From Corallococcus sp. CA053C (GTDB taxonomy: Bacteria; Myxococcota; Myxococcia; Myxococcales; Myxococcaceae), in contig NZ_RAWA01000010.1 of NCBI RefSeq assembly GCF_003611675.1, positions 1-62,039 on the forward strand: DNA of 62,039 nucleotides. The letters run 5' to 3'. Under the pieces are notes generated by a model. The model had not been told where the DNA came from, did no database searches, and saw nothing but the letters and a program-made list of their open reading frames with translations. This document shows, piece by piece, positions 18,535-26,863 of the stretch (within the stretch, counting starts at the first letter, position 1; every line of letters begins with the position of its first letter). The position numbers were made by a program, and so were the translations under genes.

Positions 18535-19617
18535 ATGAACGACTCCCCTTCCCCCGTGGTTGCCTTCCCCGCGGATGACCCCAAGCGGCTTCGCTCAGAG
18601 CTGCGCCGGGTGCTGCCGCCCGAAGCCTTCGAGCGGCAGCCCCTGCGCGGCATCATCGCGCTCGGCCTCGTGCCCGTGATGGCGGCCCTCATCTACGCCC
18701 TCGGGACGCAGCCCCTGCCGGTCTGGGCCTGCCTCCTCATCGCGCTCGTGCTCGGACAGCTCATCACCGCCGTGGGCCTCGCCGCGCACGAAGCGCTCCA
18801 CCACTCGGTGTTCCACAGCCGGGCGATGGAGAACCTCATCGGCTGGGTCGGCTTCGCTCCCTTCCTCGTCACCCCGGGCAACTGGCGGGCCTGGCACGTC
18901 CAGGCGCACCACAGCGCCGCCAACGTCCTCGTCCGCGACCCGGACGTCCTGCCCCGGCGGACGGACTGGCACACCCAGGTGTTCGCGAAGCTGTTCCACG
19001 CCATCTCGCCGGGGTCGGGCTCCTGGCTCAGCTTCATCAGCTTCAGCGTCTTCTTCACCGCCCAGGGGCAGGCCTTCCTCTGGCACCACTGCCGGCTGCC
19101 CGCGTTCCAGCACGTGCACTTCCACCGCATGCGGGAGCGGGTGCTCACGCTGCTCGTCGCGGCCGGCTGGGGCGCGCTGGGCTGGGTGCTGGGGCCCCGG
19201 GCCGCGTTCTACGCACTCGTGCTCCCGCTCTTCATCGGCAACATCTCGCTGATGATCTACATCGCCACCAACCACTGGCTGCTGCCGGCGTCGGAGGAGA
19301 CGGACAACCCCTTCGTGAACACCGCCAGCGTGGAGACGCACCCGCTGCTGAACTGGCTGCACTTCAACTTCAGCTACCACCAGGAGCACCACATCTTCCC
19401 GGCGCAGAGCCCCAGGTACGCCCCGCTCCTGCGCAAGCACCTGCGGGAGTTGAACCCCCGGGCCTCCATCGTCTTCCCGCACGGGCACGCGCTGCGCATG
19501 CTCTTCCGGCGCCCGGCGCTCTACTCGGCGGATGGACAGACCCTGATGGGCCGGGACGGCACCCCGGTGATGACCACCCGCGAATTGCGCCAGCAATTGG
19601 AAGCCCCCGCGCCGTGA
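18535..19617 (+). CDS. membrane fatty acid desaturase
   Basis: 360 residues; ATG 18535 follows GGAGG with seven bases between. Three histidine boxes bind the di-iron centre: HEALHH (85-90), HVQAHH (121-126) and HQEHH (282-286); His247 in ATNHW is a further candidate. Four or more membrane helices separate the boxes. It starts 26 bases after the megasynthase stop and closes the operon before a strong hairpin, so it probably modifies the acyl product of that synthase or lipids made from it. Regiochemistry cannot be read from the sequence. It could equally be a hydroxylase of the same superfamily. Confidence 0.88.
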   Translation: MNDSPSPVVAFPADDPKRLRSELRRVLPPEAFERQPLRGIIALGLVPVMAALIYALGTQPLPVWACLLIALVLGQLITAVGLAAHEALHHSVFHSRAMENLIGWVGFAPFLVTPGNWRAWHVQAHHSAANVLVRDPDVLPRRTDWHTQVFAKLFHAISPGSGSWLSFISFSVFFTAQGQAFLWHHCRLPAFQHVHFHRMRERVLTLLVAAGWGALGWVLGPRAAFYALVLPLFIGNISLMIYIATNHWLLPASEETDNPFVNTASVETHPLLNWLHFNFSYHQEHHIFPAQSPRYAPLLRKHLRELNPRASIVFPHGHALRMLFRRPALYSADGQTLMGRDGTPVMTTRELRQQLEAPAP

Positions 19618-19635
19618 GCCTTCGCTGAAAAGACA

Positions 19636-19667
19636 CAGGGCCCGGAACCTCGCGATTCCGGGCCCTG
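19636..19667. terminator. bidirectional hairpin terminator
   Basis: A perfect 12-bp inverted repeat (CAGGGCCCGGAA / TTCCGGGCCCTG) with an 8-base loop lies between the converging stops of the desaturase and the beta-helix gene. There is no long T-run, but the position suits termination in both directions. Confidence 0.75.
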
Positions 19668-19688
19668 CGGACTCAACTCAAGACGGAG

Positions 19689-22634
19689 CTACCGGCCCGG
19701 CCAGTTCAACGCGCCCCGGCTCGTCACCGTGCCGGCGGGCACGCCGAGCACCTGGGCCACGTCCGCGGGCAGCGGCTTGCCGCTGTTGTACGCCACGCTG
19801 GAGGGGCGCACGACGTAGTTGCGCAGCGCCTGGTTCACGAAGAACGGGTCACCGCCCGACGCCAGGTCGTGGCCGTGCGTCTCCCAGCCACGGTCGACGC
19901 GGACCGCGGCCAGCGACGTGTAGTTCACGCCGCCCGTGTCCACCCAGTTCACCAGCGACTTCCCGCTGCCGCCGGAGCGGTAGTAGCTGTTGTAGTCCAG
20001 CCCGGAGAAGAAGACGTTGGGGCCGGTGTTGGTGAAGTTGCTGTCGGAGCGCGAGGCCTTGAGGGTCGTGATGTTCCCGCCCGACATGATGTTGTTCGAC
20101 ACGTCCACGTTCGCCGTGTCCGGCCCGATGTCGGAGCCGCGCCGGTCCTGCTCGTTGCGCGCGTCGTCGTAGATCCAGATGCTGATGGCCGCGTTGTCCA
20201 CCAGGGTGTTGTTGTAGATCTTCGTGTTGGCGGAGCACGTCTGGATGCCGGCGTACGTGTTGTCATAGATGAGGTTGGACGCGATGATGCCGGTGTCGGA
20301 CACCTCGTAGAAGATGCCAATCTTGTTGTTGCGAGAGATGTTGCCGACCATCACGCCGCCGCGGCAGTCCTCGTCACACCAGAAGCCCGCGCCGTTCAGG
20401 TTGTATTCAAAGACGTTGTTGCGCACCGTGAAGCCATTCATGTGCGCGATCTTCACGCCCGCCTGCGCGCAGGAGCGTGAGCAGTTGGTGCCGAAGCGCT
20501 CCGTGTTGTTGGCGTTGACGATGTTCTCCTCCAGCAGCAGCCCGTCCGGGACGACCGGGTTGGAGTTGGTGGAGCCGTTCGAGCCAATGGCAGTGAAGCC
20601 GTTGCTGGCGAAGACGGACCGGCGCACCACGCCGCCCTGGGGCTTCAGGCTGAGCGAACCCGCGGCCATCTGCGTGAAGACGCAGTTCTCCACGAACCCG
20701 TTCGTCGCGCCGATGTAGACGGCCGCGCTCGTGGTGCCGCTGTACTCGTTCGTCGCGTAGCGCCGGAAGCCCAGCCCCTTCAGCGAGTAGCCGGTGCCGC
20801 CCAGGACGAGCGCGATGGGCCGCGCGGCCACCTCCACGGTGTGGCCCGTGGGGTTGGTGGCGATGTAGATGCGGCGGTTGGTCCAGTCGTAGAAGAAGTT
20901 GCCCGGCGTGGCCTCCGCGAGCGTCTTCACCTCGTGCACGTACGTCCCGTCGATGAAGACCATCTGCGGGTCGCCCGCGGCGGGGTTCGCCGGGTCGCCG
21001 TACATATCGAAGTGGGCGCACGGCCCCGTGTTCGTCGTCGGCTGGGCGTCGTACTTGTACGTGTAGTAGCCGCCGTTGCAGAAGGACGGCGTGCTCCAGT
21101 CCATGGACCAGTGGCCAGCACCGTCGGCCGTCCAGGCGGAGGCCGGCTTCAGGTCCGTGCCATCGAACCAGGGCTGCTCGTGCGGATACGCCTGGAGCGT
21201 CATCGGCCTGGTCGCGACCTTGTAGTTGCCCGCGCCGTTGTTGTACCAGTCGCGGTAGGTGCCGCCGCGCACCACGATGGTCCCGCCCGACGGAACCAGC
21301 GCGATGGCGCGGTTGAGCGTGGCCACCGGGGCCGCCTGCGTCCCCGCGTTGCTGTCATTGCCGTTCGTCGCCAGGAAGATGGCGCCCGCCGGAATCGCGT
21401 AGTCGGTGTCAGGGATGGTCTTTCCCGTGTTGTCCAGGCCGGTGAGGCCGGGGTTGCCCGGCTGCTGCGCCGGGGCGGGGAAGAGCTGGTCCACGGGGAT
21501 GATCTGCTTGGGCTGGCTCGCGGACGCCCAGGACAGCTTCGCGACGGAGCCGCCGGCGCTGTCGTAGTACTCCAATTGGATGTCGTACTTCTGGTTGGCC
21601 GTCAGCGCGATGGTGCCGCTGTTCTCCGTGGAGGCGTGGTCGGTCCAGTTGTTCACGAGCTGCTGGCCGTTGACCCACAGGCGCACGCCGTCGTCGCTCT
21701 GGGTGAAGAACGTATAGGTCTGCGAGTACAGCGGCATCACCTGGCCGGTCCACCGCACGCTGAAGCCATCCGCCGGAATCCCTGACACGGGCGCGTTCGT
21801 GCCCCAGTCGAAGTTCACCGTCGGGTCCGTGCGCTCCACGGTGAGGGCCTGGAAGTTCGCGCCGGTGAAGTACTGGCCCAGCAGGCCCGTGCCGCCGCTG
21901 GAGTCGGGCAGCGCGTAGGTCACCGTCAGCTTCGGGCGGTTGGCCAGGGTGGCGGACTCCGACGAGTCCAGCTCCAGCCCATCCAGGTTGGTGTTGGCAT
22001 CCAGCGCGAAGCCGTTGTTGGTGACAGCGTTCTGCACCCAGCCCTGCACGGCCGCGACGCCCGCCGCGTTGAGGTCCACCCCGTAGCTGCCCGTCGCGCC
22101 CGGGATGAGCGTGGCGAAGGACGTGGCGCCCCGGTCCGAAGCGCCGCTGGCGCCGGCCGTGGCCCAGGCGGTGGTGCTGGTCGCGTTCGTCCAGGTGGCC
22201 TGCGCCTCGTTCCAGGGCCGGCCCGCGCCGTAGACGAAGTAGCCCTCGCCCGTCGTCGAGTTCTTCACGAAGACGGTCAGCCGGACGGACTGCACCGTCG
22301 CGTTGGCGGGGATGGCGCCCAGGTCGAAGCGCAGGAGGCCGTTGCCCACCTGGCCGGAGCTGGTGGGGTAGTCCCGGTCCAGGCGGATCGTCGCGTCCGC
22401 GCCCAGGTTGGTGCCGGGGGTGCTCTCCAGGAGCGTCGCGTCCGACGCGCCGGTGTACGCCGCCGAGGGCGACACCTGATCCTGGAAGGACACCGTGACG
22501 GGGGTGCCGAGCGCGAACGCCTCGGTGTCAGGTGACTCGGAAGGGGACGGTGCTTCGCCGCAGGCCACGGACAGCAGCACGGGCAGCAGGACCCGCGCGC
22601 GGCGCCAGTCCATTCGGGGGGAGGGAGCGTTCAT
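19689..22634 (-). CDS. secreted DNRLRE/PA14/parallel beta-helix lipoprotein
   Basis: 981 residues from ATG 22634, chosen because it begins a lipoprotein signal (LLSVAC, Cys25) and has GGAAG upstream; earlier in-frame starts lack a signal. Residues about 45-240 match the DNRLRE/CBM96-like module (ASDATLLESTPGTNLGAD, then FDLGAIPANATVQSVRL). About 250-385 is a PA14 domain (GLLGQYFTGANF, SDDGVRLWVNGQ). About 430-850 is a right-handed parallel beta-helix opening with a DUF1565-like motif (IFLATNGNDSNAGTQAAPV), with many NNI/NNV turns. The layout suggests a surface carbohydrate-binding protein or polysaccharide lyase or hydrolase. No catalytic residues can be fixed, so substrate and activity are unknown. 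Confidence 0.85.
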   Translation of the reverse strand: MNAPSPRMDWRRARVLLPVLLSVACGEAPSPSESPDTEAFALGTPVTVSFQDQVSPSAAYTGASDATLLESTPGTNLGADATIRLDRDYPTSSGQVGNGLLRFDLGAIPANATVQSVRLTVFVKNSTTGEGYFVYGAGRPWNEAQATWTNATSTTAWATAGASGASDRGATSFATLIPGATGSYGVDLNAAGVAAVQGWVQNAVTNNGFALDANTNLDGLELDSSESATLANRPKLTVTYALPDSSGGTGLLGQYFTGANFQALTVERTDPTVNFDWGTNAPVSGIPADGFSVRWTGQVMPLYSQTYTFFTQSDDGVRLWVNGQQLVNNWTDHASTENSGTIALTANQKYDIQLEYYDSAGGSVAKLSWASASQPKQIIPVDQLFPAPAQQPGNPGLTGLDNTGKTIPDTDYAIPAGAIFLATNGNDSNAGTQAAPVATLNRAIALVPSGGTIVVRGGTYRDWYNNGAGNYKVATRPMTLQAYPHEQPWFDGTDLKPASAWTADGAGHWSMDWSTPSFCNGGYYTYKYDAQPTTNTGPCAHFDMYGDPANPAAGDPQMVFIDGTYVHEVKTLAEATPGNFFYDWTNRRIYIATNPTGHTVEVAARPIALVLGGTGYSLKGLGFRRYATNEYSGTTSAAVYIGATNGFVENCVFTQMAAGSLSLKPQGGVVRRSVFASNGFTAIGSNGSTNSNPVVPDGLLLEENIVNANNTERFGTNCSRSCAQAGVKIAHMNGFTVRNNVFEYNLNGAGFWCDEDCRGGVMVGNISRNNKIGIFYEVSDTGIIASNLIYDNTYAGIQTCSANTKIYNNTLVDNAAISIWIYDDARNEQDRRGSDIGPDTANVDVSNNIMSGGNITTLKASRSDSNFTNTGPNVFFSGLDYNSYYRSGGSGKSLVNWVDTGGVNYTSLAAVRVDRGWETHGHDLASGGDPFFVNQALRNYVVRPSSVAYNSGKPLPADVAQVLGVPAGTVTSRGALNWPGR

Positions 22635-22926
22635 CAGGGATGTTCTTCCATTCAGAAGGGAGGGGCAGGTCATGAACGACCCGGCACTCTCATAAAACAG
22701 GACATTCTCGTTAAACCCGGTGATTTGTTGCGGACCCACGAGTTCGACGACGCACCCGGTCATCCTCGTCCGGGGGGCCACTGGACGCGGGTCGTAGCGG
22801 CTTGACGCCTGGAGACCCGGCGCATGTCAGGCGGCCGACCAGCCGGTGCCCGGGTGTGTGAGCGGTGACTCCCCGCACGGAGGGCCCTCCCCCCACCTTG
22901 CCGCAACGGAAGTTCGGAGGATCCAG

Positions 22927-24288
22927 ATGACGATGGAGTCAGCGTCCGGTGTGCGGTTCGCGGAGAACCGCTCCCAGAAGGAGTCGCTCCACGAGGCGAA
23001 GGTGGAGCGGATCGCACGCCAGCTGCGGACGCGGACGGGCACGCGCCCCGTGTCCTTCCGCAAGAAGTCCCCGCCGCATCAGGTGCCCAAGCGCAACGAC
23101 AAGCGACGGACCGACGAGAAGATCGACCTGGGGGACCTGGATCAGATCCTCGAGATCGATCCGGTGGGGATGACCTGCACCGCCGAGCCCGCGGTCACCT
23201 TCGACGAGGTGGTGCAGGCGACGCTGCGCCATGGGCTGGCGCCCATCATCGTCCCCGAGCACAAGACCATCACGCTCGGCGGTGCCGTGGCGGGGTGCTC
23301 CATCGAGTCCATGTCGTTCCGCCACGGAGGCTTCCACGATACGTGCCTGGAGTACGAGATCATCACCGCGAAGGGCGAGGTGCTGCACTGCTCGCCCCAG
23401 CACCACCCGCTGGTGTTCCAGATGATCCACGGCTCGTTCGGGACGCTGGGCGTCCTCTCCAAGCTGCGCTTCAAGCTCGTCCGCGTCGCGCCGTACGTGC
23501 ACGTGACGTATGAGACCTACGCCACGCTGGAGGCGTTCCAGCAGGGCATCTGGCGCCACTTCAACGCCCAGGACGTGGACTACCTGGACGGGCAGATCTT
23601 CTCCCCGACGAAGCACGTGCTGTGCGTGGGCCGCTTCGTGGAGCGCGCCCCGGCGGTGAGCCGGTACGATTGGCTCAAGGCCTACTGCGAGAGCATCCCG
23701 CGCCTGTCCGAGGACTCCCTCACGACCTACGACTACCTCTTCCGCTACAACCGGGGCGTCACCCACGTCAAACCCAAGAGCTTCATTGGCCGGGCGCTGT
23801 TCGGGAAGCTGGTGCACTCGGACAGCGTGCTGAGGGCCGCGAACCGCTTCCACCGCTTCCTGCCGGAGAAGAACCCCAACGTCATCGTGGATGTGTTCGT
23901 GCCCTTCTCGCGCACGGCCGAGTTCATGGACTGGTACCACCGCGAGATGCACTTCTACCCGGTGTGGTGCGTGCCCTTCCGTCGGATGCGGGACTACGAG
24001 TGGCTGACGCCGCGGTGGTGGGGCGGCGTGCATGATCCGCTGTTCCTCGACCTGGCCGTCTACGGCCTCCCGCAGCCGGAGGGCCGCAACCTCTACAAGG
24101 AGTTCGAGGACGAGCTGCAACGGGTCAACGGAACGAAGACGCTCATCTCATACAACTACTACGACGAAGAGACCTTCTGGAGCCTCTGGAACAAGGAGAC
24201 CTATCAGGCCGTGAAGCAGCGTACGGACCCGGACAACCTCTTCCGGGACCTCTACACGAAGACGTGTCGGGCGGCGCTCGGGCTGTAG
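22927..24288 (+). CDS. DHCR24-like FAD-binding oxidoreductase
   Basis: 453 residues; ATG 22927 follows GGAGG by six bases. The FAD-binding PCMH fold is visible: TLGGAVAGCSIESMSFRHG near 118-136, GSFGTLGVLSKLRF near 175-188. The overall run, including VYPIW-like HFYPVWCVPF and the C-terminal FWSLWNKETYQAV, resembles the sterol delta-24 reductase/Dwarf1 (DHCR24) family, as I recall it. DHCR24 reduces a sterol side-chain double bond using FAD; bacterial relatives may act on other isoprenoid or lipid substrates. It has its own upstream region. Its 3' end overlaps the converging DUF6285 gene by 37 bases. A link to the lipid synthase locus or to the isoprenoid catabolic island is possible but unproven. 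Confidence 0.82.
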   Translation: MTMESASGVRFAENRSQKESLHEAKVERIARQLRTRTGTRPVSFRKKSPPHQVPKRNDKRRTDEKIDLGDLDQILEIDPVGMTCTAEPAVTFDEVVQATLRHGLAPIIVPEHKTITLGGAVAGCSIESMSFRHGGFHDTCLEYEIITAKGEVLHCSPQHHPLVFQMIHGSFGTLGVLSKLRFKLVRVAPYVHVTYETYATLEAFQQGIWRHFNAQDVDYLDGQIFSPTKHVLCVGRFVERAPAVSRYDWLKAYCESIPRLSEDSLTTYDYLFRYNRGVTHVKPKSFIGRALFGKLVHSDSVLRAANRFHRFLPEKNPNVIVDVFVPFSRTAEFMDWYHREMHFYPVWCVPFRRMRDYEWLTPRWWGGVHDPLFLDLAVYGLPQPEGRNLYKEFEDELQRVNGTKTLISYNYYDEETFWSLWNKETYQAVKQRTDPDNLFRDLYTKTCRAALGL

Positions 24289-24635
24289 GCCGCCAGGGCC
24301 TTGGGCGCGCTCTCACGCACCCGCTGCACGGTGGACTCCCAGAGCAACCGGCGGGCTTCGGCATCTTCGTCGAAGTCGCCCTGGCGGATCCTTGCAGCGA
24401 ACTCACGGTTCAGCTCCGCCAGCGTCCCTTCGCGCTGGAGCAGGGCCGCCAACGCCTGCTGTTCCTTCTGCTGCGGGCCTTCGCCCTGGCGCAGCTGGCG
24501 CTCGGCGATGCCCATGGCATTGGCCACCATCAACGCCGCATAGGCCTTGTCCCCGGGCAGCAGGGGCAACAGCTCCTTGCGCAGCACCTCGCGGGCAATC
24601 GCCAGCAGCGCGGCGCCGTCGGGACACTCACGCAT
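24252..24635 (-). CDS. DUF6285 small protein (LvaB-position partner)
   Basis: 127 residues, almost all helical, with the recognisable DUF6285 opening (LLAIAREVLRKELLPLLPG, then AANAMGIAERQL-type ANAMGIAERQLRQG). Such proteins travel with APH-type phosphotransferases and acyl-CoA dehydrogenases. It starts eight bases inside the end of the phosphotransferase gene, so it is coupled to it. In the Pseudomonas levulinate pathway a small protein, LvaB, is needed for the 4-hydroxyacyl-CoA kinase LvaA; this gene holds the equivalent place. That equivalence is from position and size, not from alignment. The 3' end overlaps the converging FAD enzyme gene. Confidence 0.8.
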   Translation of the reverse strand: MRECPDGAALLAIAREVLRKELLPLLPGDKAYAALMVANAMGIAERQLRQGEGPQQKEQQALAALLQREGTLAELNREFAARIRQGDFDEDAEARRLLWESTVQRVRESAPKALAAYSPSAARHVFV

Positions 24636-25644
24636 GCCGGCCCCCGGTCATGCGGAGGACTTCCAGCTCCAGCTCCGGCACGACATGCGCCGTCAGCGCC
24701 AGCTCCAGGGACGGCTCCTGTCCGGAGACATGCCGCTCGCCCTGCTGCACGGCGATCACCGCCCACCGCACATGGGCGAGCACCTCCCAATAGAACACGG
24801 CGTCACGCTCGGGACGCCGGCCACTCACGCGCTCGTAGCCCCGGAACAGCGCCTCGCGGGAGCCCATGCCCCCCGCTTCCTCGTCGAACTGGCCGAAGCG
24901 CCAGCAGCGCGCGCAGAACCAGCCCAGGTCCTCCAGCGGATCCGACCAGGCCGCGAACTCCCAATCCAACACGGCCGTGAGGCCCGTCTCATCCACCATG
25001 TAGTTCCCCGTCCGGAAATCGCGATGCGTGAGCACCAGCTCCGGGGTGGCCGGCGCGTGCTGCTCCAGCCAGCGCAGGCCCCACTCCAGCGCCGGGAACG
25101 CCGTGTGATGGCCGTCCAGGAACTCACGCGAGTCCTTCACGCCCTGGAGCGCGGGAGACAGCGTCGGAGTCCGGAGGAAGGAGAGGCCTTCCACCGGCGG
25201 TCGGACGGCGTGCAGCCGCGCCAGCTCCTCCCCCAGGCGCTCCACCAGCACCTCCCGGTCACCGCCCAGGCCCGGCTCCTTCACGAGGCGATGACCGGAG
25301 GCCGTCCCCTTCGCCTTCCGCATCACGAAGAAGTCACGGCCGAATACGGAGGTGTCTCCGAGCCACAGGGGCTCCGGCACCGTCACGCCGGCCCGGAAGG
25401 CCACCTGCAACAGGGCGAACTCCTGCGCACGACTGTGTGACACGGCGACGCCCGACGGCGCATCCGAGCGCAGCACGCACTCCAGCACGCCCTCATGCAG
25501 GCCTCCTGTCACGGTGGCGGACAGCGCCCAGTTCTCCTGGATGGCGCCCCCGGAGAGCAGGCGCGCCTCGTGGATCCGCACCGCGTTGGCGCCGGCTCTC
25601 GCGGCCAGGAACTGCTCCAGCGCGTGCCGCTGATCATCCCTCAT
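24628..25644 (-). CDS. APH-type phosphotransferase, LvaA/ACAD10-11-like acyl-CoA kinase
   Basis: 338 residues. ATG 25644 overlaps the stop of the acyl-CoA dehydrogenase (ATGA). Kinase-like residues: HRD at 207-209 with Asn214 in THRDFRTGNYMVDE, and the metal-binding Asp227 in LDWEFAAW; the N-lobe has FFVMRKAKGTA as hinge. APH-type kinases fused or linked to acyl-CoA dehydrogenases (vertebrate ACAD10/11, bacterial LvaA) phosphorylate the 4-hydroxyl of 4-hydroxyacyl-CoA. The context with a dehydrogenase, DUF6285 and SDR supports that job rather than antibiotic resistance. Substrate chain length is unknown. Confidence 0.84.
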   Translation of the reverse strand: MRDDQRHALEQFLAARAGANAVRIHEARLLSGGAIQENWALSATVTGGLHEGVLECVLRSDAPSGVAVSHSRAQEFALLQVAFRAGVTVPEPLWLGDTSVFGRDFFVMRKAKGTASGHRLVKEPGLGGDREVLVERLGEELARLHAVRPPVEGLSFLRTPTLSPALQGVKDSREFLDGHHTAFPALEWGLRWLEQHAPATPELVLTHRDFRTGNYMVDETGLTAVLDWEFAAWSDPLEDLGWFCARCWRFGQFDEEAGGMGSREALFRGYERVSGRRPERDAVFYWEVLAHVRWAVIAVQQGERHVSGQEPSLELALTAHVVPELELEVLRMTGGRHA

Positions 25645-26846
25645 GAGGACACGCCCCACTTGAAGAACTCCGGGCCTTCGGACAGGTACGCGCGCGACAG
25701 CACCATCTTGTGGATCTCGCTCGCGCCGTCGACCAGACGCGCCTGGCGGGCGTAGCGGTAGATCCACTCGACGAGGGTGTCCTTGGAGTAGCCGCGGGCC
25801 CCCATCAACTGGATGGCCGTGTCCGCGGCTTTGTGCAGGGTGTCCGCCACGTGCATCTTCGCGATGGAGATGTCGGCGCGAGCGAAGTCACCCTGGTCCA
25901 GCTTCCAGGCGGCGCTCATCGTGAGCAACCGGCCGATGTGAACATCCTTCGCGACGTCGCCCAGCATCCACTGCACGCCCTCATGCCGCGCCAGGGTCTC
26001 CCCGAAGCTCATGCGCCGCGTGACATAGCCGCCCGCTTCCTCCAGGCAGCGTTTGGCGAGCCCCAGCCAGCGCATGCAGTGCGTGAGGCGGGCGGTGCCA
26101 AGGCGGATCTGCGTGACCTTGAGCCCATCACCCACGCCCAGCAGGCGGTGCTCGTCCGGAATGCGCAGCCCCTCGAAGACGAGCTCGCAATGACCGCCAT
26201 GCTCTTCCGGGCCCATGATGGGAATGCGCCGCTCGATGCGCCAGCCGGGCTGACTGGCATCGAAGAGGAAGGCGGTGAGCCCCTTGCGCTCATCCTCGGA
26301 CGTGCGGGCAATCAGGATGAAGTGCTGCGCCCCCTGCGCGCCGGTGATGAACCACTTGCGGCCGGTGATGACCCATTCGTCACCCTGCCTCTCCGCCCGC
26401 GTATAGGTCAGCGAGGGGTCGGAGCCGCAGCCGTCGGGCTCCGTCATCGCGAAGGCCGAGCGCACGCGGCCGTCGATGATGGGCTGAAGCCAACGCTCCT
26501 TCAGCGCCTCCGTCGCGAGCACCTTCTCCAGGACGATCATGTTGCCGTCGTCCGGAGGCGCGGCGTTGAACATCACCGGACCGAAGGGCGAACGGGCGGC
26601 TTCTTCATAGCAGGCCGCCATGCCCACCACGCCCAGGCCCTGCCCTCCTCGCGCCTTCGGCATCTGGAAGGCCCAGAGCCCTTCGGCGCGGGCCCGGGCA
26701 CGCACCCGGGCCACCACGTCTTCACGGAGGTTCTCGTGCGCGTCGAAGACGTCTGGCTGGGTTTCCAGCGGCAGCACGTGCTGCTCCACGAAGGCTCGCA
26801 CCCGCAGCCGGTGGTCTTCGATTTCGGGAGACAGGGAGAAATCCAT
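25641..26846 (-). CDS. acyl-CoA dehydrogenase, LvaC/ACAD11-like
   Basis: 401 residues from ATG 26846 (GGAG upstream). The full dehydrogenase fold is present: an N-terminal helical domain, beta domain AFAMTEPDGCGSDPS and WVITGRKWFITGAQ, and the C-terminal helical domain with MGARGYSKDTLVEWIYRYARQARLVDGASEIHK. The usual YEGT catalytic segment reads VDGA, with Asp where many relatives have Glu, as I recall for the ACAD10/11 group. In that group the enzyme eliminates phosphate from 4-phosphohydroxyacyl-CoA. The four-base overlap with the kinase gene fits such paired action. It needs an ETF only if it works as a true oxidase. Confidence 0.87.
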   Translation of the reverse strand: MDFSLSPEIEDHRLRVRAFVEQHVLPLETQPDVFDAHENLREDVVARVRARARAEGLWAFQMPKARGGQGLGVVGMAACYEEAARSPFGPVMFNAAPPDDGNMIVLEKVLATEALKERWLQPIIDGRVRSAFAMTEPDGCGSDPSLTYTRAERQGDEWVITGRKWFITGAQGAQHFILIARTSEDERKGLTAFLFDASQPGWRIERRIPIMGPEEHGGHCELVFEGLRIPDEHRLLGVGDGLKVTQIRLGTARLTHCMRWLGLAKRCLEEAGGYVTRRMSFGETLARHEGVQWMLGDVAKDVHIGRLLTMSAAWKLDQGDFARADISIAKMHVADTLHKAADTAIQLMGARGYSKDTLVEWIYRYARQARLVDGASEIHKMVLSRAYLSEGPEFFKWGVSS

Positions 26847-26863
26847 CAGGGACTCCAGGAGGA

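Noticed and set aside
24628-25644. Aminoglycoside or antibiotic resistance phosphotransferase
   Set aside because: Operon context with acyl-CoA dehydrogenase, SDR and DUF6285 points to acyl-CoA metabolism instead.
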